Shown here in pieces: positions 1 to 7,578 of a DNA stretch of 47,558 nt; the stretch's first letter is position 1, and the number at the start of each line of letters is the position of its first letter. The stretch comes from Micromonospora sp. H61 (GTDB lineage Bacteria; Actinomycetota; Actinomycetes; Mycobacteriales; Micromonosporaceae). The translations under genes were made by a program, and so were the position numbers. The notes below the pieces were generated by a model that saw only the letters and a list, made by a program, of their open reading frames with translations, did not search any database and was not told where the DNA came from. The DNA lies in assembly GCF_018070325.1 (NCBI RefSeq), contig NZ_JAGPXY010000051.1:1-47558 (forward strand), given 5' to 3'.

Positions 1-1759
1 TGAGGATGCCGAGCAGCGGGCCGAGCAGCGTGGTGCGCAGCAGCGGCTCCTCCTCGGACAGGGGGTTGGCCAGCCGCACCGCGGGCCGGCGCGGGTCGTC
101 GGCCGGCAGGCCGAGCTGGTCGGCCAGCTCCGGCGACACGAACGGGTGCGCGAGCACCTCCACGTACCCCCGCTCGCCCAGCGACCAGGCGACGGCCCGG
201 CGGCGACGCTGCCGCGCGGTCAGACCGCGCCCCGGAGGCGCGGTCGGCAGCACCGACGGCACCCGGTCGTACCCGTCGAGGCGGACCACCTCCTCGACCA
301 GGTCGGCCGGGTCGGTCAGGTCGGGCCGCCAGGTCGGCGGGGTCACGCTCAGCACCGTCCCGACGCCGCTGGCCACGCCGACCGCGCCCGGGTCCTCGGA
401 CAACCGGTCCGCGCCCTGCGCGACAGTGCAGCCGACCCGCTCCAGCAGGGCGACCACCCGCGCCGGCGGGTACTCGACGCCGACCCGCCGGGTCGGCAGG
501 TCCGCCGGAAGACTGATCGGGGTACGCGGCCGGACGTGGTCGATGTCCAGGATCTCAGCACTCGGCGTGCCCCCGCCGTGCTCGGTGAGCAGCCGCACGG
601 CACGCTCCAGCGCGACCAGCGCCACGGCCGGGTCGACGCCCCGCTCCCAGCGCTTCGCGGCCTCGCTGAACAGCTTGTGCCGGCGGGCGGTGCGCCCGAC
701 CATCGCCGGGTCCCAGTGCGCCGCCTCGAAGAGCACTGTGGTGGTGCCGGCGACGACCTCACTGGTCTCGCCGCCCATCACCGCCGCCAGGGAGATCGGG
801 CCGGTGTCGTCGCAGATCACCATGTCGTCGGCGGTGAGCACCCGGTTGACCCCGTCGAGGGTGGTCAGCTTCTCCCCCGCGTCGGCGCGACGGACCACCA
901 GCGGCCCGGCGATCCGGTCGGCGTCGAAGGCGTGCATCGGCTGGCCCAGCTCCACCATCACGTAGTTGGTGATGTCGACGGGCAGCGAGATGCTGCGGAT
1001 GCCGGCGGTGACGAGCCGCTGCTGCATCCAGGACGGTGTGGGCGCGGTCGGGTCGACCCCGCGGACCAGGCGGGCCGTGAACCGGTCGCAGCCGACAGTG
1101 TCGCGGACCTCCACCGGGTACGCCGGCGTCTCGGTGCCGCCCGGAGCCGGTGCCAGGGCCGGGTCGCGCAGCGGCACGTCGAACGCGTGCGACAGCTCCC
1201 GGGCCAGGCCGCGCAGGCTCAGCGCGTACCCCCGGTCGGGGGTGATCTCCAGATCGAGGACGACGTCGTCGAGGCCGACCACCGGGCGCGCGTCGTCACC
1301 CGGCTTGGCCGTCACGTCCGGCCCCAGCACGATGATGCCGGAGTGGTCGTCGCCCAGGCCCAGCTCCTTGGCCGAGCAGATCATGCCCGCCGAGTTGTGC
1401 CCGTACGTCTTGCGGGCGCCGATGGCGAAGCCGCCGGGCAGCACGCCGCCGGGCAGGATCACCACCACCCGGTCACCCGGGGCGAAGTTACGGGCACCGC
1501 AGACGATCTCCTGCGGCTCACCGGTGCCGTTGGCGGCACCCACGTCGACCCGGCAGAACCGGATCGGCTTCTTGAAGCCGGTGAGCTCCTCGATCTCGCG
1601 GACCTCACCGACGACGAGCTGGCCGGTGACGGTCCCGGCCAGGTCCACCACGGACTCGACCTCGATGCCGAGATCGACCAGGGCCTGCTCCAGGTCACCG
1701 GTGGGCAGGTCGGCGGGGAGGTCGACGTACTCCCGCAGCCAACTGACAGAAACTCGCAT
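1..1759 (-). CDS. pheT: Phenylalanyl-tRNA synthetase beta subunit (partial, C-terminus beyond window)
   Basis: This is the beta chain of the (alpha-beta)2 enzyme that charges tRNA-Phe in the cytoplasm. The ATG at 1757-1759 opens with MRVSVSWLREYVDL, the usual PheT N-terminus. A tRNA-binding (EMAP/OB-like) domain follows (about residues 40-150, with GARNF and KTYGHNSAGMICS), then the B3/B4 editing region (ending near GGETSEV) and the B5 domain. About 586 codons are visible of a protein normally 800-840 residues long; the remainder lies beyond position 1. It starts 40 nt after the pheS stop on the same strand, so the two form the usual pheST operon. Nothing unusual is seen in the visible part. 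Confidence 0.96.
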   Translation of the reverse strand, partial: MRVSVSWLREYVDLPADLPTGDLEQALVDLGIEVESVVDLAGTVTGQLVVGEVREIEELTGFKKPIRFCRVDVGAANGTGEPQEIVCGARNFAPGDRVVVILPGGVLPGGFAIGARKTYGHNSAGMICSAKELGLGDDHSGIIVLGPDVTAKPGDDARPVVGLDDVVLDLEITPDRGYALSLRGLARELSHAFDVPLRDPALAPAPGGTETPAYPVEVRDTVGCDRFTARLVRGVDPTAPTPSWMQQRLVTAGIRSISLPVDITNYVMVELGQPMHAFDADRIAGPLVVRRADAGEKLTTLDGVNRVLTADDMVICDDTGPISLAAVMGGETSEVVAGTTTVLFEAAHWDPAMVGRTARRHKLFSEAAKRWERGVDPAVALVALERAVRLLTEHGGGTPSAEILDIDHVRPRTPISLPADLPTRRVGVEYPPARVVALLERVGCTVAQGADRLSEDPGAVGVASGVGTVLSVTPPTWRPDLTDPADLVEEVVRLDGYDRVPSVLPTAPPGRGLTARQRRRRAVAWSLGERGYVEVLAHPFVSPELADQLGLPADDPRRPAVRLANPLSEEEPLLRTTLLGPLLGIL

Positions 1760-1799
1760 GACTTCAGACCACCGTTCCCGTGTCTCGTACCCGCATCGC

Positions 1800-2867
1800 C
1801 TACGCCCCGGTCCCGAGCGCGCGGCTGAACCGCACGTCGCCCTCGAAGAGATGGCGGATGTCGCTGACCCCGTGCCGGACCATCAGGGTCCGGTCGATGC
1901 CCATGCCGAACGCGAATCCGGAGTAGACCTCCGGGTCGACGCCGCAGGCGCGCAGCACCCGGGGGTTGACCATGCCGCAGCCACCCCACTCGACCCACTG
2001 CGGGCCGTCCCGGTGCTCCGGGAACCACACGTCGAACTCCGCCGACGGCTCGGTGAACGGGAAGTAGTGCGGCCGCCACCGGGTCTTCGCCTCCGGGCCG
2101 AACATCGCCCGGGCGAAGTGGTCCAGCGTGCCCCGCAGGTGGGCCATCGTGATGCCCTTGTCGACCACCAGGCCCTCGGCCTGGTGGAACACCGGGCTGT
2201 GGGTGGCGTCGATCTCGTCGGTGCGGTAGACGCGACCCGGCACGATCACGTAGATCGGCGGCTTGCGGCTGAGCATCGTGCGGGTCTGCACCGTCGAGGT
2301 GTGCGTACGCAGCACCAGGCCGGAGCCCTCCGGTGCGATGTGGAAGGTGTCCATCAACCCGCGCGCCGGGTGGTCGGCGGGGATGTTCAACGCGTCGAAG
2401 TTGACCCACTCCAGGTCGACCTCGGGCCCCTCGGCCACCTCGTAGCCCATCCCGACGAAGAGGTCACTGATCGACTCCATCAGGGTGCTCAACGGGTGCC
2501 GGGCGCCGCGCGGACGCCGGTCGTAGGGCAGGGTGACGTCCACCCGCTCCTCGACCAGCACCCGCTCGGCCTGCTCGCGCTCCACCACCTCGGCGCGCTC
2601 GGCGTACGCGGACTCGATCGCCCGCCGGGCCTCGTTGACCCGCTTGCCGGCGTCGGACTTCGCGGCCGGTGGCAGCGCGCCGATCTCCCGGCGCGCGAGG
2701 GAGACCGGTGACCGGTCACCCAGGTGCACCGAGCGCAGCGCGGTCAGCGCGTCCGGGTCGGCGGCGGCCTCGAACGCCTTCGTGGCGTCCGCGACGGCCT
2801 CGGCCAGGGCGGCGGGGTCGAGCAGGGCGACCTGCTTCGGGTCGTACGGATCGTTGCGGTAGCTCAT
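1800..2867 (-). CDS. pheS: Phenylalanyl-tRNA synthetase alpha subunit
   Basis: Catalytic subunit that makes Phe-AMP and transfers Phe to tRNA-Phe. It has 355 residues: an N-terminal coiled-coil arm (about 15-100) and a class II core. Class II motif 2 is seen around GRVYRTDEIDATHSPVFHQ, and motif 3 in GFAFGMGIDRTLMVRHG. I chose the ATG at 2865-2867 (MSYRNDPYDPKQ) over a possible upstream start at 2906 because the extra 13 residues look unlike the family. A -10-like TAGACT lies at 2922-2927 on this strand, about 55 nt upstream; its -35 is weak. No T-box motif is seen in the leader. pheT follows on the same strand. Confidence 0.96.
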   Translation of the reverse strand: MSYRNDPYDPKQVALLDPAALAEAVADATKAFEAAADPDALTALRSVHLGDRSPVSLARREIGALPPAAKSDAGKRVNEARRAIESAYAERAEVVEREQAERVLVEERVDVTLPYDRRPRGARHPLSTLMESISDLFVGMGYEVAEGPEVDLEWVNFDALNIPADHPARGLMDTFHIAPEGSGLVLRTHTSTVQTRTMLSRKPPIYVIVPGRVYRTDEIDATHSPVFHQAEGLVVDKGITMAHLRGTLDHFARAMFGPEAKTRWRPHYFPFTEPSAEFDVWFPEHRDGPQWVEWGGCGMVNPRVLRACGVDPEVYSGFAFGMGIDRTLMVRHGVSDIRHLFEGDVRFSRALGTGA

Positions 2868-2990
2868 GGCGTACGGGCACTCCCTCACGGCGGCGCCAGC
2901 CCTCACCGGGGCGGCTAGGCGAGTCTACGGACGCGCGGCTGTGCCGCAGCCCGCCGGTAGGAGTTGCGCAGGGAGCAGGTCAGGCCCGCC

Positions 2991-3010
2991 GCCCGCCGAC
3001 ACCGGCGGGC
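2991..3010. terminator. GC-rich hairpin between the RNA methyltransferase and pheS
   Basis: Perfect 8-bp stem (GCCCGCCG/CGGCGGGC) with an ACAC loop, 77 nt after the methyltransferase stop at 3087 and about 65 nt before the candidate pheS -10. No T-tract follows on either strand. It is a plausible actinobacterial T-less terminator for the upstream gene, but the assignment is uncertain. Confidence 0.4.
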
Positions 3011-3086
3011 TGGCTAAACGAACGCCGTGTCGCGTTCATGGACGGACGCTCTCCCCTGCTGTCAGTCGCGCCGGAGGCAATCACCC

Positions 3087-3884
3087 TCAGCGCTGCGCTC
3101 TCGCTGAAGCGTACAGGCAGACCGCTGCGGCGGCAGCCAGGTTGAGGCTCTCCGCGCGCCCGTAGAGCGGCACCCGCACCGTGGTGTCGGCGGCGGCTGT
3201 CAACTCCTCGGGCAGCCCGTGCGCCTCCGAGCCGAACAGCCAGGCGGTGGGCCCGACGAGCCGACCGTAGTCGGTCAGGTCGTCCAGGTCGTTGTCGCCG
3301 TACCCGGTGGTCGCGAAGATCGACAGCCCGGCGGCGCGCAGCGCGTCGACCACCGCGACCGGGTCGGGGGCGCGCACCACGTCGACGTGGAAGAGGCTGC
3401 CCGCCGAGGCCCGCACACACTTGCCGTTGTACGGGTCGACGGCGTCTCCGGCGAAGATCACCGCACCCGCGCCGGCCGCGTCGGCGGTGCGCAGCACGGT
3501 GCCGGCGTTGCCCGGGTCGCGGATCTCGGCGAGCACCGCCACCAGCCGGGGCGCACCCGCGAGGGCCTGCTCCAGCGACACGTCCAGGTGCCGGCAGACG
3601 GCGACCAACCCCTGTGGGGCGACGGTCTCGGTCAGCGCCGCGAGCGCGTCGTCGGTCACCTCGGAGACCGGCACGTCGGCGCGGGCCGCCGTGGCGGCCA
3701 ACTCCGGGTACCTGTCGAGCGCTGTGGTCGTACCGAACAACTCGGTGACCACCTCCGGCCGCGCGAGGGCCTCGCGGACCGCCTGCGGGCCCTCGGCCAG
3801 GAAACGGCCGGTGGCGTCGCGGTCCCGGCGGCGTTGCAGCCGGCGGGCGGCGACAACCCTTGGTGTACGCGGGGTGAAAGCCAT
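3087..3884 (-). CDS. TrmH/SpoU-family RNA 2'-O-methyltransferase
   Basis: SAM-dependent ribose methylase of the SPOUT class, 265 residues. An N-terminal substrate-binding domain (about 1-100) is followed by the knotted SpoU domain. All three family motifs are present: motif 1 around EIRDPGNAGTVLRTADAAGA, motif 2 in LFGSEAHGLPEEL, and motif 3 in VRVPLYGRAESLNLAAAAAV. The exact rRNA or tRNA target cannot be read from sequence; in actinobacteria this gene commonly sits between rplT and pheS, as here. The ATG at 3882-3884 (MAFTPRTPR) was chosen because GGAGGAG lies just upstream; the frame stays open further upstream but without family resemblance. Confidence 0.92.
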   Translation of the reverse strand: MAFTPRTPRVVAARRLQRRRDRDATGRFLAEGPQAVREALARPEVVTELFGTTTALDRYPELAATAARADVPVSEVTDDALAALTETVAPQGLVAVCRHLDVSLEQALAGAPRLVAVLAEIRDPGNAGTVLRTADAAGAGAVIFAGDAVDPYNGKCVRASAGSLFHVDVVRAPDPVAVVDALRAAGLSIFATTGYGDNDLDDLTDYGRLVGPTAWLFGSEAHGLPEELTAAADTTVRVPLYGRAESLNLAAAAAVCLYASARAQR

Positions 3885-3908
3885 GATGTGCGCTCCTCCG
3901 GCACGATT

Positions 3909-3950
3909 GAGGCGCCCCCCGGACGGCGGTGCCGACACGGGAGACGCCTC
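3909..3950. other. Stem-loop between rplT and the RNA methyltransferase
   Basis: Inverted repeat GAGGCG (3909-3914)/CGCCTC (3945-3950), extended inward by a C-run/G-run with mismatches. It lies in the 83-nt gap after rplT and could attenuate readthrough into the methyltransferase gene. There is no T-tract, so termination is only a possibility. Confidence 0.25.
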
Positions 3951-3967
3951 GCTCTGGTGCGTGGGGA

Positions 3968-4360
3968 TCAGGCGGCCTGAGCCGCCGCGCCGCCGGTGCC
4001 CTCGGCCGTGACCGCGGCCCGGGCCAGCTCGACGATCGCCGCGAAAGAGGCGGCGTCGTTGACAGCCATGTCGGCCAGGATCTTGCGGTCGACCTCGATG
4101 CCGGCCAGACGCAGGCCCTGGATCAGACGGTTGTAGGTCATCCCGTTGGCCCGGGCGCCCGCGTTGATCCGCTGAATCCACAGCTGCCGGAAGTCGCCCT
4201 TGCGGTCGCGACGGTCCCGGTAGGCGTACTGCATCGAGTGCAGCACCTGCTCCTTGGCCTTGCGGTACAGGCGGGAGCGCTGACCGCGGTAACCACTCGC
4301 GGACTCCAGCAGGGTACGACGCTTCTTCTGGGCGTTTACAGCCCGCTTGACGCGTGCCAT
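3968..4360 (-). CDS. rplT: 50S ribosomal protein L20
   Basis: Early-assembly protein of the large subunit that binds 23S rRNA. It has 130 residues, starting MARVKRAVNAQKKRRTLLE, with the family core SGYRGQRSRLYRKAKEQV, YRDRRDRKGDFRQLWIQRI and NGMTYNRLIQGL. The C-terminal tail is Ala-rich, as in other actinobacteria. It is the third gene of infC-rpmI-rplT, 31 nt after rpmI. In some other bacteria L20 represses this operon through its leader; whether it does so here is not shown. Confidence 0.98.
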   Translation of the reverse strand: MARVKRAVNAQKKRRTLLESASGYRGQRSRLYRKAKEQVLHSMQYAYRDRRDRKGDFRQLWIQRINAGARANGMTYNRLIQGLRLAGIEVDRKILADMAVNDAASFAAIVELARAAVTAEGTGGAAAQAA

Positions 4361-4391
4361 CTCAACTCCTAATTACGTAAGGTGGCGCGCG

Positions 4392-4586
4392 TCAGCGGCC
4401 GAGCAGCTTCTTGATGCGCTTGACGTCGGCCTTGGCCAGCACGACCGTGCCGGTCAGCCGGCGGGTCTGGGTGGAGGGCTTCTTCTCCAGGTTGTGGCGG
4501 AGGCCGGCCTGCTGGGCAACGATCTTGCCCTTGCCGGTCACCTTGACCCGCTTACCCATACCCGTGTGGCTCTTCATCTTCGGCAT
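4392..4586 (-). CDS. rpmI: 50S ribosomal protein L35
   Basis: Small basic protein of the large ribosomal subunit. At 64 residues it has full family length: it starts MPKMKSHTGMGKRVKVTGKG and contains the conserved RHNLEKKPSTQTRRL block. It lies 20 nt downstream of infC and 31 nt upstream of rplT on the same strand, so it should be cotranscribed with both. Confidence 0.98.
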   Translation of the reverse strand: MPKMKSHTGMGKRVKVTGKGKIVAQQAGLRHNLEKKPSTQTRRLTGTVVLAKADVKRIKKLLGR

Positions 4587-4606
4587 GTGGAACGTCTTCT
4601 CCCCTG

Positions 4607-5275
4607 TTACTCGCTGCTGGTGTCGGCGGCGAGGCCGGTGTCACCGGCTGCTGCGGTCTCGCTGACCGCTGCGGTCTCATCGGCTTCCGGAGCGGCGGAC
4701 TCGTCCGCTGCCCGGTCCCGAGGTCCGCCGCGAGACGCCGTGGCGGCGACCGCGGAGGCCTTGACGGCCCGATGCGGGGCGAGAACCATGATCATGTTTC
4801 GACCGTCCTGCTTCGGAGCGGCCTCGACGTATCCCAGTTCCGTGATCTCGGATTCGAGCCGGCGCAGGAGCCGGTAACCCAGCTCCGGACGACTCTGCTC
4901 GCGACCGCGGAACATGATCGTCACCTTGACCTTGTCGCCCGCCTTGAGGAACCGCACCACGTGACCCTTCTTGGTCTCGTAGTCGTGCGGGTCGATCTTC
5001 GGCCGAAGCTTCATTTCCTTGATGACGGTCTGCTGCTGATTACGCCGCGCTTCGCGCGCCTTGAGTGCGCTCTCGTACTTGAACTTGCCGAAGTCCATGA
5101 GCTTGCACACCGGCGGGCGCGCCATCGGCGCAACCTCGACCAGGTCCAGATCGACGTCCGCGGCCAGCTGAAGAGCGCGCTCCAGCGGGACGATGCCCAC
5201 CTGCTCACCCTCTGGGCCGACCAGTCGGACCTCACGTGCCCGGATCTGCTCGTTCACGCGTGGTTCGACGCTGAT
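4607..5275 (-). CDS. infC: Translation initiation factor IF-3, probable ATC start
   Basis: IF-3 binds the 30S subunit and checks start-codon and initiator-tRNA pairing. The N-domain (VNEQIRAREVRLVGPEGEQ), the linker (KFKYESALKAREARRNQQQ) and the C-domain (KKGHVVRFLKAGDKVKVTI, GREQSRPELG) are intact, followed by a low-complexity Ala/Glu-rich tail from about residue 180. The first conventional codon is GTG at 5255-5257. In frame just upstream is ATC AGC GTC GAA CCA CGC, encoding (I)SVEPR, which matches the conserved N-terminus (M)STE.RVN of actinobacterial IF-3. A strong GAGGAGG lies a few bases before the ATC at 5273-5275. I therefore place the start at ATC (222 residues). A non-AUG start fits the known self-regulation of infC. 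Confidence 0.9.
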   Translation of the reverse strand: MSVEPRVNEQIRAREVRLVGPEGEQVGIVPLERALQLAADVDLDLVEVAPMARPPVCKLMDFGKFKYESALKAREARRNQQQTVIKEMKLRPKIDPHDYETKKGHVVRFLKAGDKVKVTIMFRGREQSRPELGYRLLRRLESEITELGYVEAAPKQDGRNMIMVLAPHRAVKASAVAATASRGGPRDRAADESAAPEADETAAVSETAAAGDTGLAADTSSE

Positions 5276-5543
5276 GGGGCCTCCTCGAGTCGTTTCTGCT
5301 CACTCGCCGACCCCTGCGGCTCCCGGGAGGGAACCGACCGAAAAGCAGAAGGCCCCGGCATATGCCAGGGCCCGCTCGACCGGTCAGCACGATCACAAGG
5401 ATCGCGCATCCGGCACCGGGACATGCCCGGAACCGGTGACCGGACCCGGCCACCGTAACGGCGACTCGGGTGGGAGCAGGCGCTCCGCTTTCAAGGCTGC
5501 CTGCTCGCACGCGGAGACAGCCTGGTCGACTCGATAACACTAC
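5276..5543 (-). promoter_or_regulatory. Long infC-rpmI-rplT leader with candidate promoter
   Basis: A -10-like TAGTGT lies at 5537-5542 on this strand, with TTGGGG 18 nt further upstream. If used, the leader is about 255 nt long and contains the intrinsic terminator at 5341-5372. A 56-codon reading frame (ATG at 5422-5424, TGA at 5254-5256) crosses that terminator and ends on the infC GTG. Its peptide looks unremarkable, so translation is only a possibility. This layout suggests attenuation of the operon, but the terminator could also belong to the gene upstream. Confidence 0.4.
5341..5372 (-). terminator. Intrinsic terminator in the infC leader
   Basis: On the minus strand a stem of about 9 bp (GGCCC, G-U pair, GGC/GCC, GGGCC) with an AUAU loop is followed by TTCTGCTTTT. 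This is the only clear T-tailed terminator in the window. It lies 76 nt upstream of the proposed infC ATC and 260 nt after the PH-domain gene. Confidence 0.65.
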
Positions 5544-5580
5544 ACCGGCGGCCCGGCGACCCCCAAACCGGGCACGACCT

Positions 5581-5596
5581 GGTGTTCAGAGACACC
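5581..5596. other. Small hairpin after the PH-domain gene
   Basis: GGTGTT/GACACC, 6 bp with a 4-nt loop, about 36 nt after the stop of the PH-domain gene. There is no T-tract. It may help end that transcript; evidence is weak. Confidence 0.2.
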
Positions 5597-5631
5597 GAGC
5601 CCGGCAGGTCGGCGGGGCAGCCGCGGCTGGG

Positions 5632-6105
5632 TCAGCGGCCGACGGCGCGTTCGGCGAGGCGAGCCTGGTGGGCGTCGTGCAGCCGGCGCAGCGCGCGGAC
5701 CCCGTCGACGGCCAACTCCTTGTCGGCGGCCTGCAAGGCGACCATCGGCAGCAGGTCGTCGTCGTGCAGCTCCAGGCTGGCCCACGGCGCGCCCCGGTCG
5801 AAGCGGACGCCCCGGACAACCTCCCAGGGCAGCTCGTAGGAGCTGATGACGTTACGGACCCGGATGCTCCGGGCGTCCGCCTCGACCCGGGGACGGGTGA
5901 ACAGCAGGAAGCCCAGCGCGCCGAAGACGCCCAGGCCGATCATGGCGATCTGGTCGCCGCGCTGGAAGCTGCCGTAACCATCGCCGGTCGGGCCACTCAA
6001 CGAGGTAGCGACCAGAGCGAACACCACCACCAGGGCAGCCGCCGCCGACCAGCAGACCACGCGGATGCGGCGGGGCTTCAGGCGGACCAGTTCGGTTTCA
6101 CTCAC
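5632..6105 (-). CDS. PH-domain membrane protein
   Basis: About 157 residues from a GTG start at 6103-6105 (VSETELVRLKPRR). It has two hydrophobic segments (about residues 16-34 and 52-70) separated by a short Gly/Ser-rich loop, then a C-terminal bacterial PH-like beta domain beginning VEADARSIRVRNVISSYELPW. The C-terminal domain should face the cytoplasm. Small proteins of this type often follow hisE-hisG in actinobacteria; the role is unknown. The frame continues upstream to 6162, but those 19 residues look unlike protein sequence, so I prefer the internal GTG even though its ribosome site is weak. Confidence 0.75.
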   Translation of the reverse strand: MSETELVRLKPRRIRVVCWSAAAALVVVFALVATSLSGPTGDGYGSFQRGDQIAMIGLGVFGALGFLLFTRPRVEADARSIRVRNVISSYELPWEVVRGVRFDRGAPWASLELHDDDLLPMVALQAADKELAVDGVRALRRLHDAHQARLAERAVGR

Positions 6106-6207
6106 CCCACCAGTTTGCCACCCGCACTCGTCCACCAAACGCACCACCCGCCGAGCCACCACCGGAGAACCCCGAGTCCTGTCCCCCCGGCGAGCGGAAA
6201 GGTCGTC

Positions 6208-6275
6208 GATCTTGCGGTTTCGGTTGCCGGTACAGGGTGATAGGCACCTTGTGTCGGTGCAGAAAGTGCAAGATC
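6208..6275. repeat. Dispersed imperfect palindrome, copy 1
   Basis: It begins GATCTTGCGGTTTC and ends GAAAGTGCAAGATC; these ends pair with each other at 12 of 14 positions. It aligns without gaps over 66 nt with 47376-47441 at about 79% identity, with both ends conserved. It lies 11 nt after the hisG stop. Confidence 0.7.
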
Positions 6276-6286
6276 GCGGAGCAGGG

Positions 6287-7132
6287 TCAGAGGCGGCAGG
6301 CGTGGATGTTGGTGACGAGGATGGCGCGGGCGCCCAGTTCGTACAGCTCGTCCATGATGCGGTGCACGTCGTCGCGGAGCACCATCGCCTGCACCGCCAC
6401 CCAGCCCTCGCGGTGCAGCGGCGACACGGTGGGCGACTCGATGCCCGGGGTGAGCCCGCTGGCCCGGTCCAGCAGACCGGCCGGCACGTCGTAGGCGAGC
6501 ATCACGTAGCGGCGGGCCACCAGCACACCGTGCAGGCGGCGCAGCAACTGCTCGGCCTGCGGTTGCGCGGGCGCGTCGGCGCGCCGGACCAGCACCGCCG
6601 ACGAGCGCAGCAGCGGCTCGCCGAAGACCACCAGGCCCGCCTGGCGCAGGGTCGCGCCGGTCTCCACCACGTCCGCGATCACGTCGGCGACCCCGAGGCG
6701 TACGGCGTTCTCCACCGCGCCGTCGAGGCGGATCACGTCGGCCTTGACGCCCATCTCGCCGAGGTGCCGTTCGACCAGCCCCGGGTACGCGGTGGCGATG
6801 CGGTGACCGCCCAACTCCTGCACGGAGGCGATGTCGTCGGGGCGGGCGGCGAAGCGGAAGGTGGCCCGGCCGAAGGCGAGGTCGACGACCTCCTCGGCCG
6901 GCGCGGCCGAGTCGATCAGCAGGTCCCGGCCGGTGATCCCGAGGTCGAGGTCACCGGAGCCGACGTAGGTGGCGATGTCCTTCGGACGCAGGTAGAAGAA
7001 TTCGACGTCGTTGGCCTCGTCCCGGCAGACGAGGTCCTTGGGGTCGGTGCGCTGGCGGTAGCCCGCCTCGCGCAGCATCTGGGCGGCCGGTTCGGCCAGG
7101 GTGCCCTTGTTGGGAATGGCGACACGCAGCAT
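6287..7132 (-). CDS. hisG: ATP phosphoribosyltransferase, long form
   Basis: First step of histidine synthesis: ATP + PRPP gives phosphoribosyl-ATP. It has 281 residues. The N-terminal catalytic lobes start MLRVAIPNKGTLAEPA; the PRPP-binding stretch lies around GVADVIADVVETGATLRQAG. The C-terminal ACT-like regulatory domain (about 205-281) marks the histidine-inhibited homo-hexameric form that needs no HisZ. hisE lies 49 nt upstream on the same strand, which gives the first two steps together. The stop is followed within 11 nt by a dispersed repeat. Confidence 0.97.
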   Translation of the reverse strand: MLRVAIPNKGTLAEPAAQMLREAGYRQRTDPKDLVCRDEANDVEFFYLRPKDIATYVGSGDLDLGITGRDLLIDSAAPAEEVVDLAFGRATFRFAARPDDIASVQELGGHRIATAYPGLVERHLGEMGVKADVIRLDGAVENAVRLGVADVIADVVETGATLRQAGLVVFGEPLLRSSAVLVRRADAPAQPQAEQLLRRLHGVLVARRYVMLAYDVPAGLLDRASGLTPGIESPTVSPLHREGWVAVQAMVLRDDVHRIMDELYELGARAILVTNIHACRL

Positions 7133-7181
7133 GACGGAGTGCTCCTTCGATCCGGTTGGCGATCAACAGGGGTGGGGGCAC

Positions 7182-7445
7182 TCACAGATGTCGGTAGACG
7201 TCCTTGAGTTCGAGACCGCTGGCGAGCATCAGCACCTGGACCTGGTAGAGCAGCTGGGAGATCTCCTCGGCGGTGCGCTCCGGCCCCTCGTGCTCGGCGG
7301 CCATCCACGACTCGGCCGCCTCCTCGACGACCTTCTTGCCGATGAAGTGCACGCCCTTGTCCAGCGCGGCGACGGTGCCCGAGCCCGGGGTGCCGGCGGC
7401 GGCCTTGGCCTGCAGCTCGGCGAACAACTCCTCGAACGTCTTCAC
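7182..7445 (-). CDS. hisE: Phosphoribosyl-ATP pyrophosphohydrolase
   Basis: Second step of histidine synthesis: hydrolyses PR-ATP to PR-AMP. It is an all-alpha MazG-like protein of 87 residues: KTFEELFAELQAKAA, then GKKVVEEAAESWMAAEHEG, which carries the metal-binding acidic residues, and EEISQLLYQVQVLML. I chose GTG at 7443-7445 because homologues begin with (M)KTFEELF. An in-frame TTG at 7508 would add 21 unconserved residues. Neither start has a strong ribosome site. hisG follows. Confidence 0.92.
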   Translation of the reverse strand: MKTFEELFAELQAKAAAGTPGSGTVAALDKGVHFIGKKVVEEAAESWMAAEHEGPERTAEEISQLLYQVQVLMLASGLELKDVYRHL

Positions 7446-7510
7446 GGGGAACGATTCTTCCAGCCACCCGGGCGGCACCCCGCGTCCGGGTCCGCCAAAA
7501 TCCAGCAAGC

Positions 7511-7571
7511 GGACAATTCCCTACCAACATGGTGGGACAATTGTCGATCGATGCCCATGGAGCTCTACGCT
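7511..7571 (+). promoter_or_regulatory. Promoter region of the amino acid ABC operon
   Basis: GGACAATT occurs twice (7511-7518 and 7535-7542); the second overlaps the palindrome ACAATTGT (7537-7544). A TTGTCG (7541-7546) and TACGCT (7566-7571) could be -35 and -10 elements, though the 19-nt spacing is long. The -10 ends 7 nt before the ATG, so the message may be leaderless. The repeats may be an operator; no regulator gene is adjacent. Confidence 0.35.
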
Positions 7572-7578
7572 GTCCGCC

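Noticed and set aside
146..1828. Long plus-strand frames opposite pheT and similar frames over most of the window
   Set aside because: They lie opposite or out of frame with clearly conserved genes and have the Arg/Pro/Gly-rich composition expected from GC-rich codon shadows.
2868..3086. T-box or attenuator before pheS
   Set aside because: No T-box core motif, no T-tailed terminator and no Phe-rich leader peptide is visible; only a short GC hairpin.
7446..7508. Longer HisE starting at TTG 7508
   Set aside because: The added 21 residues are Gly/Pro-rich and unlike homologues; GTG 7445 gives the family N-terminus.
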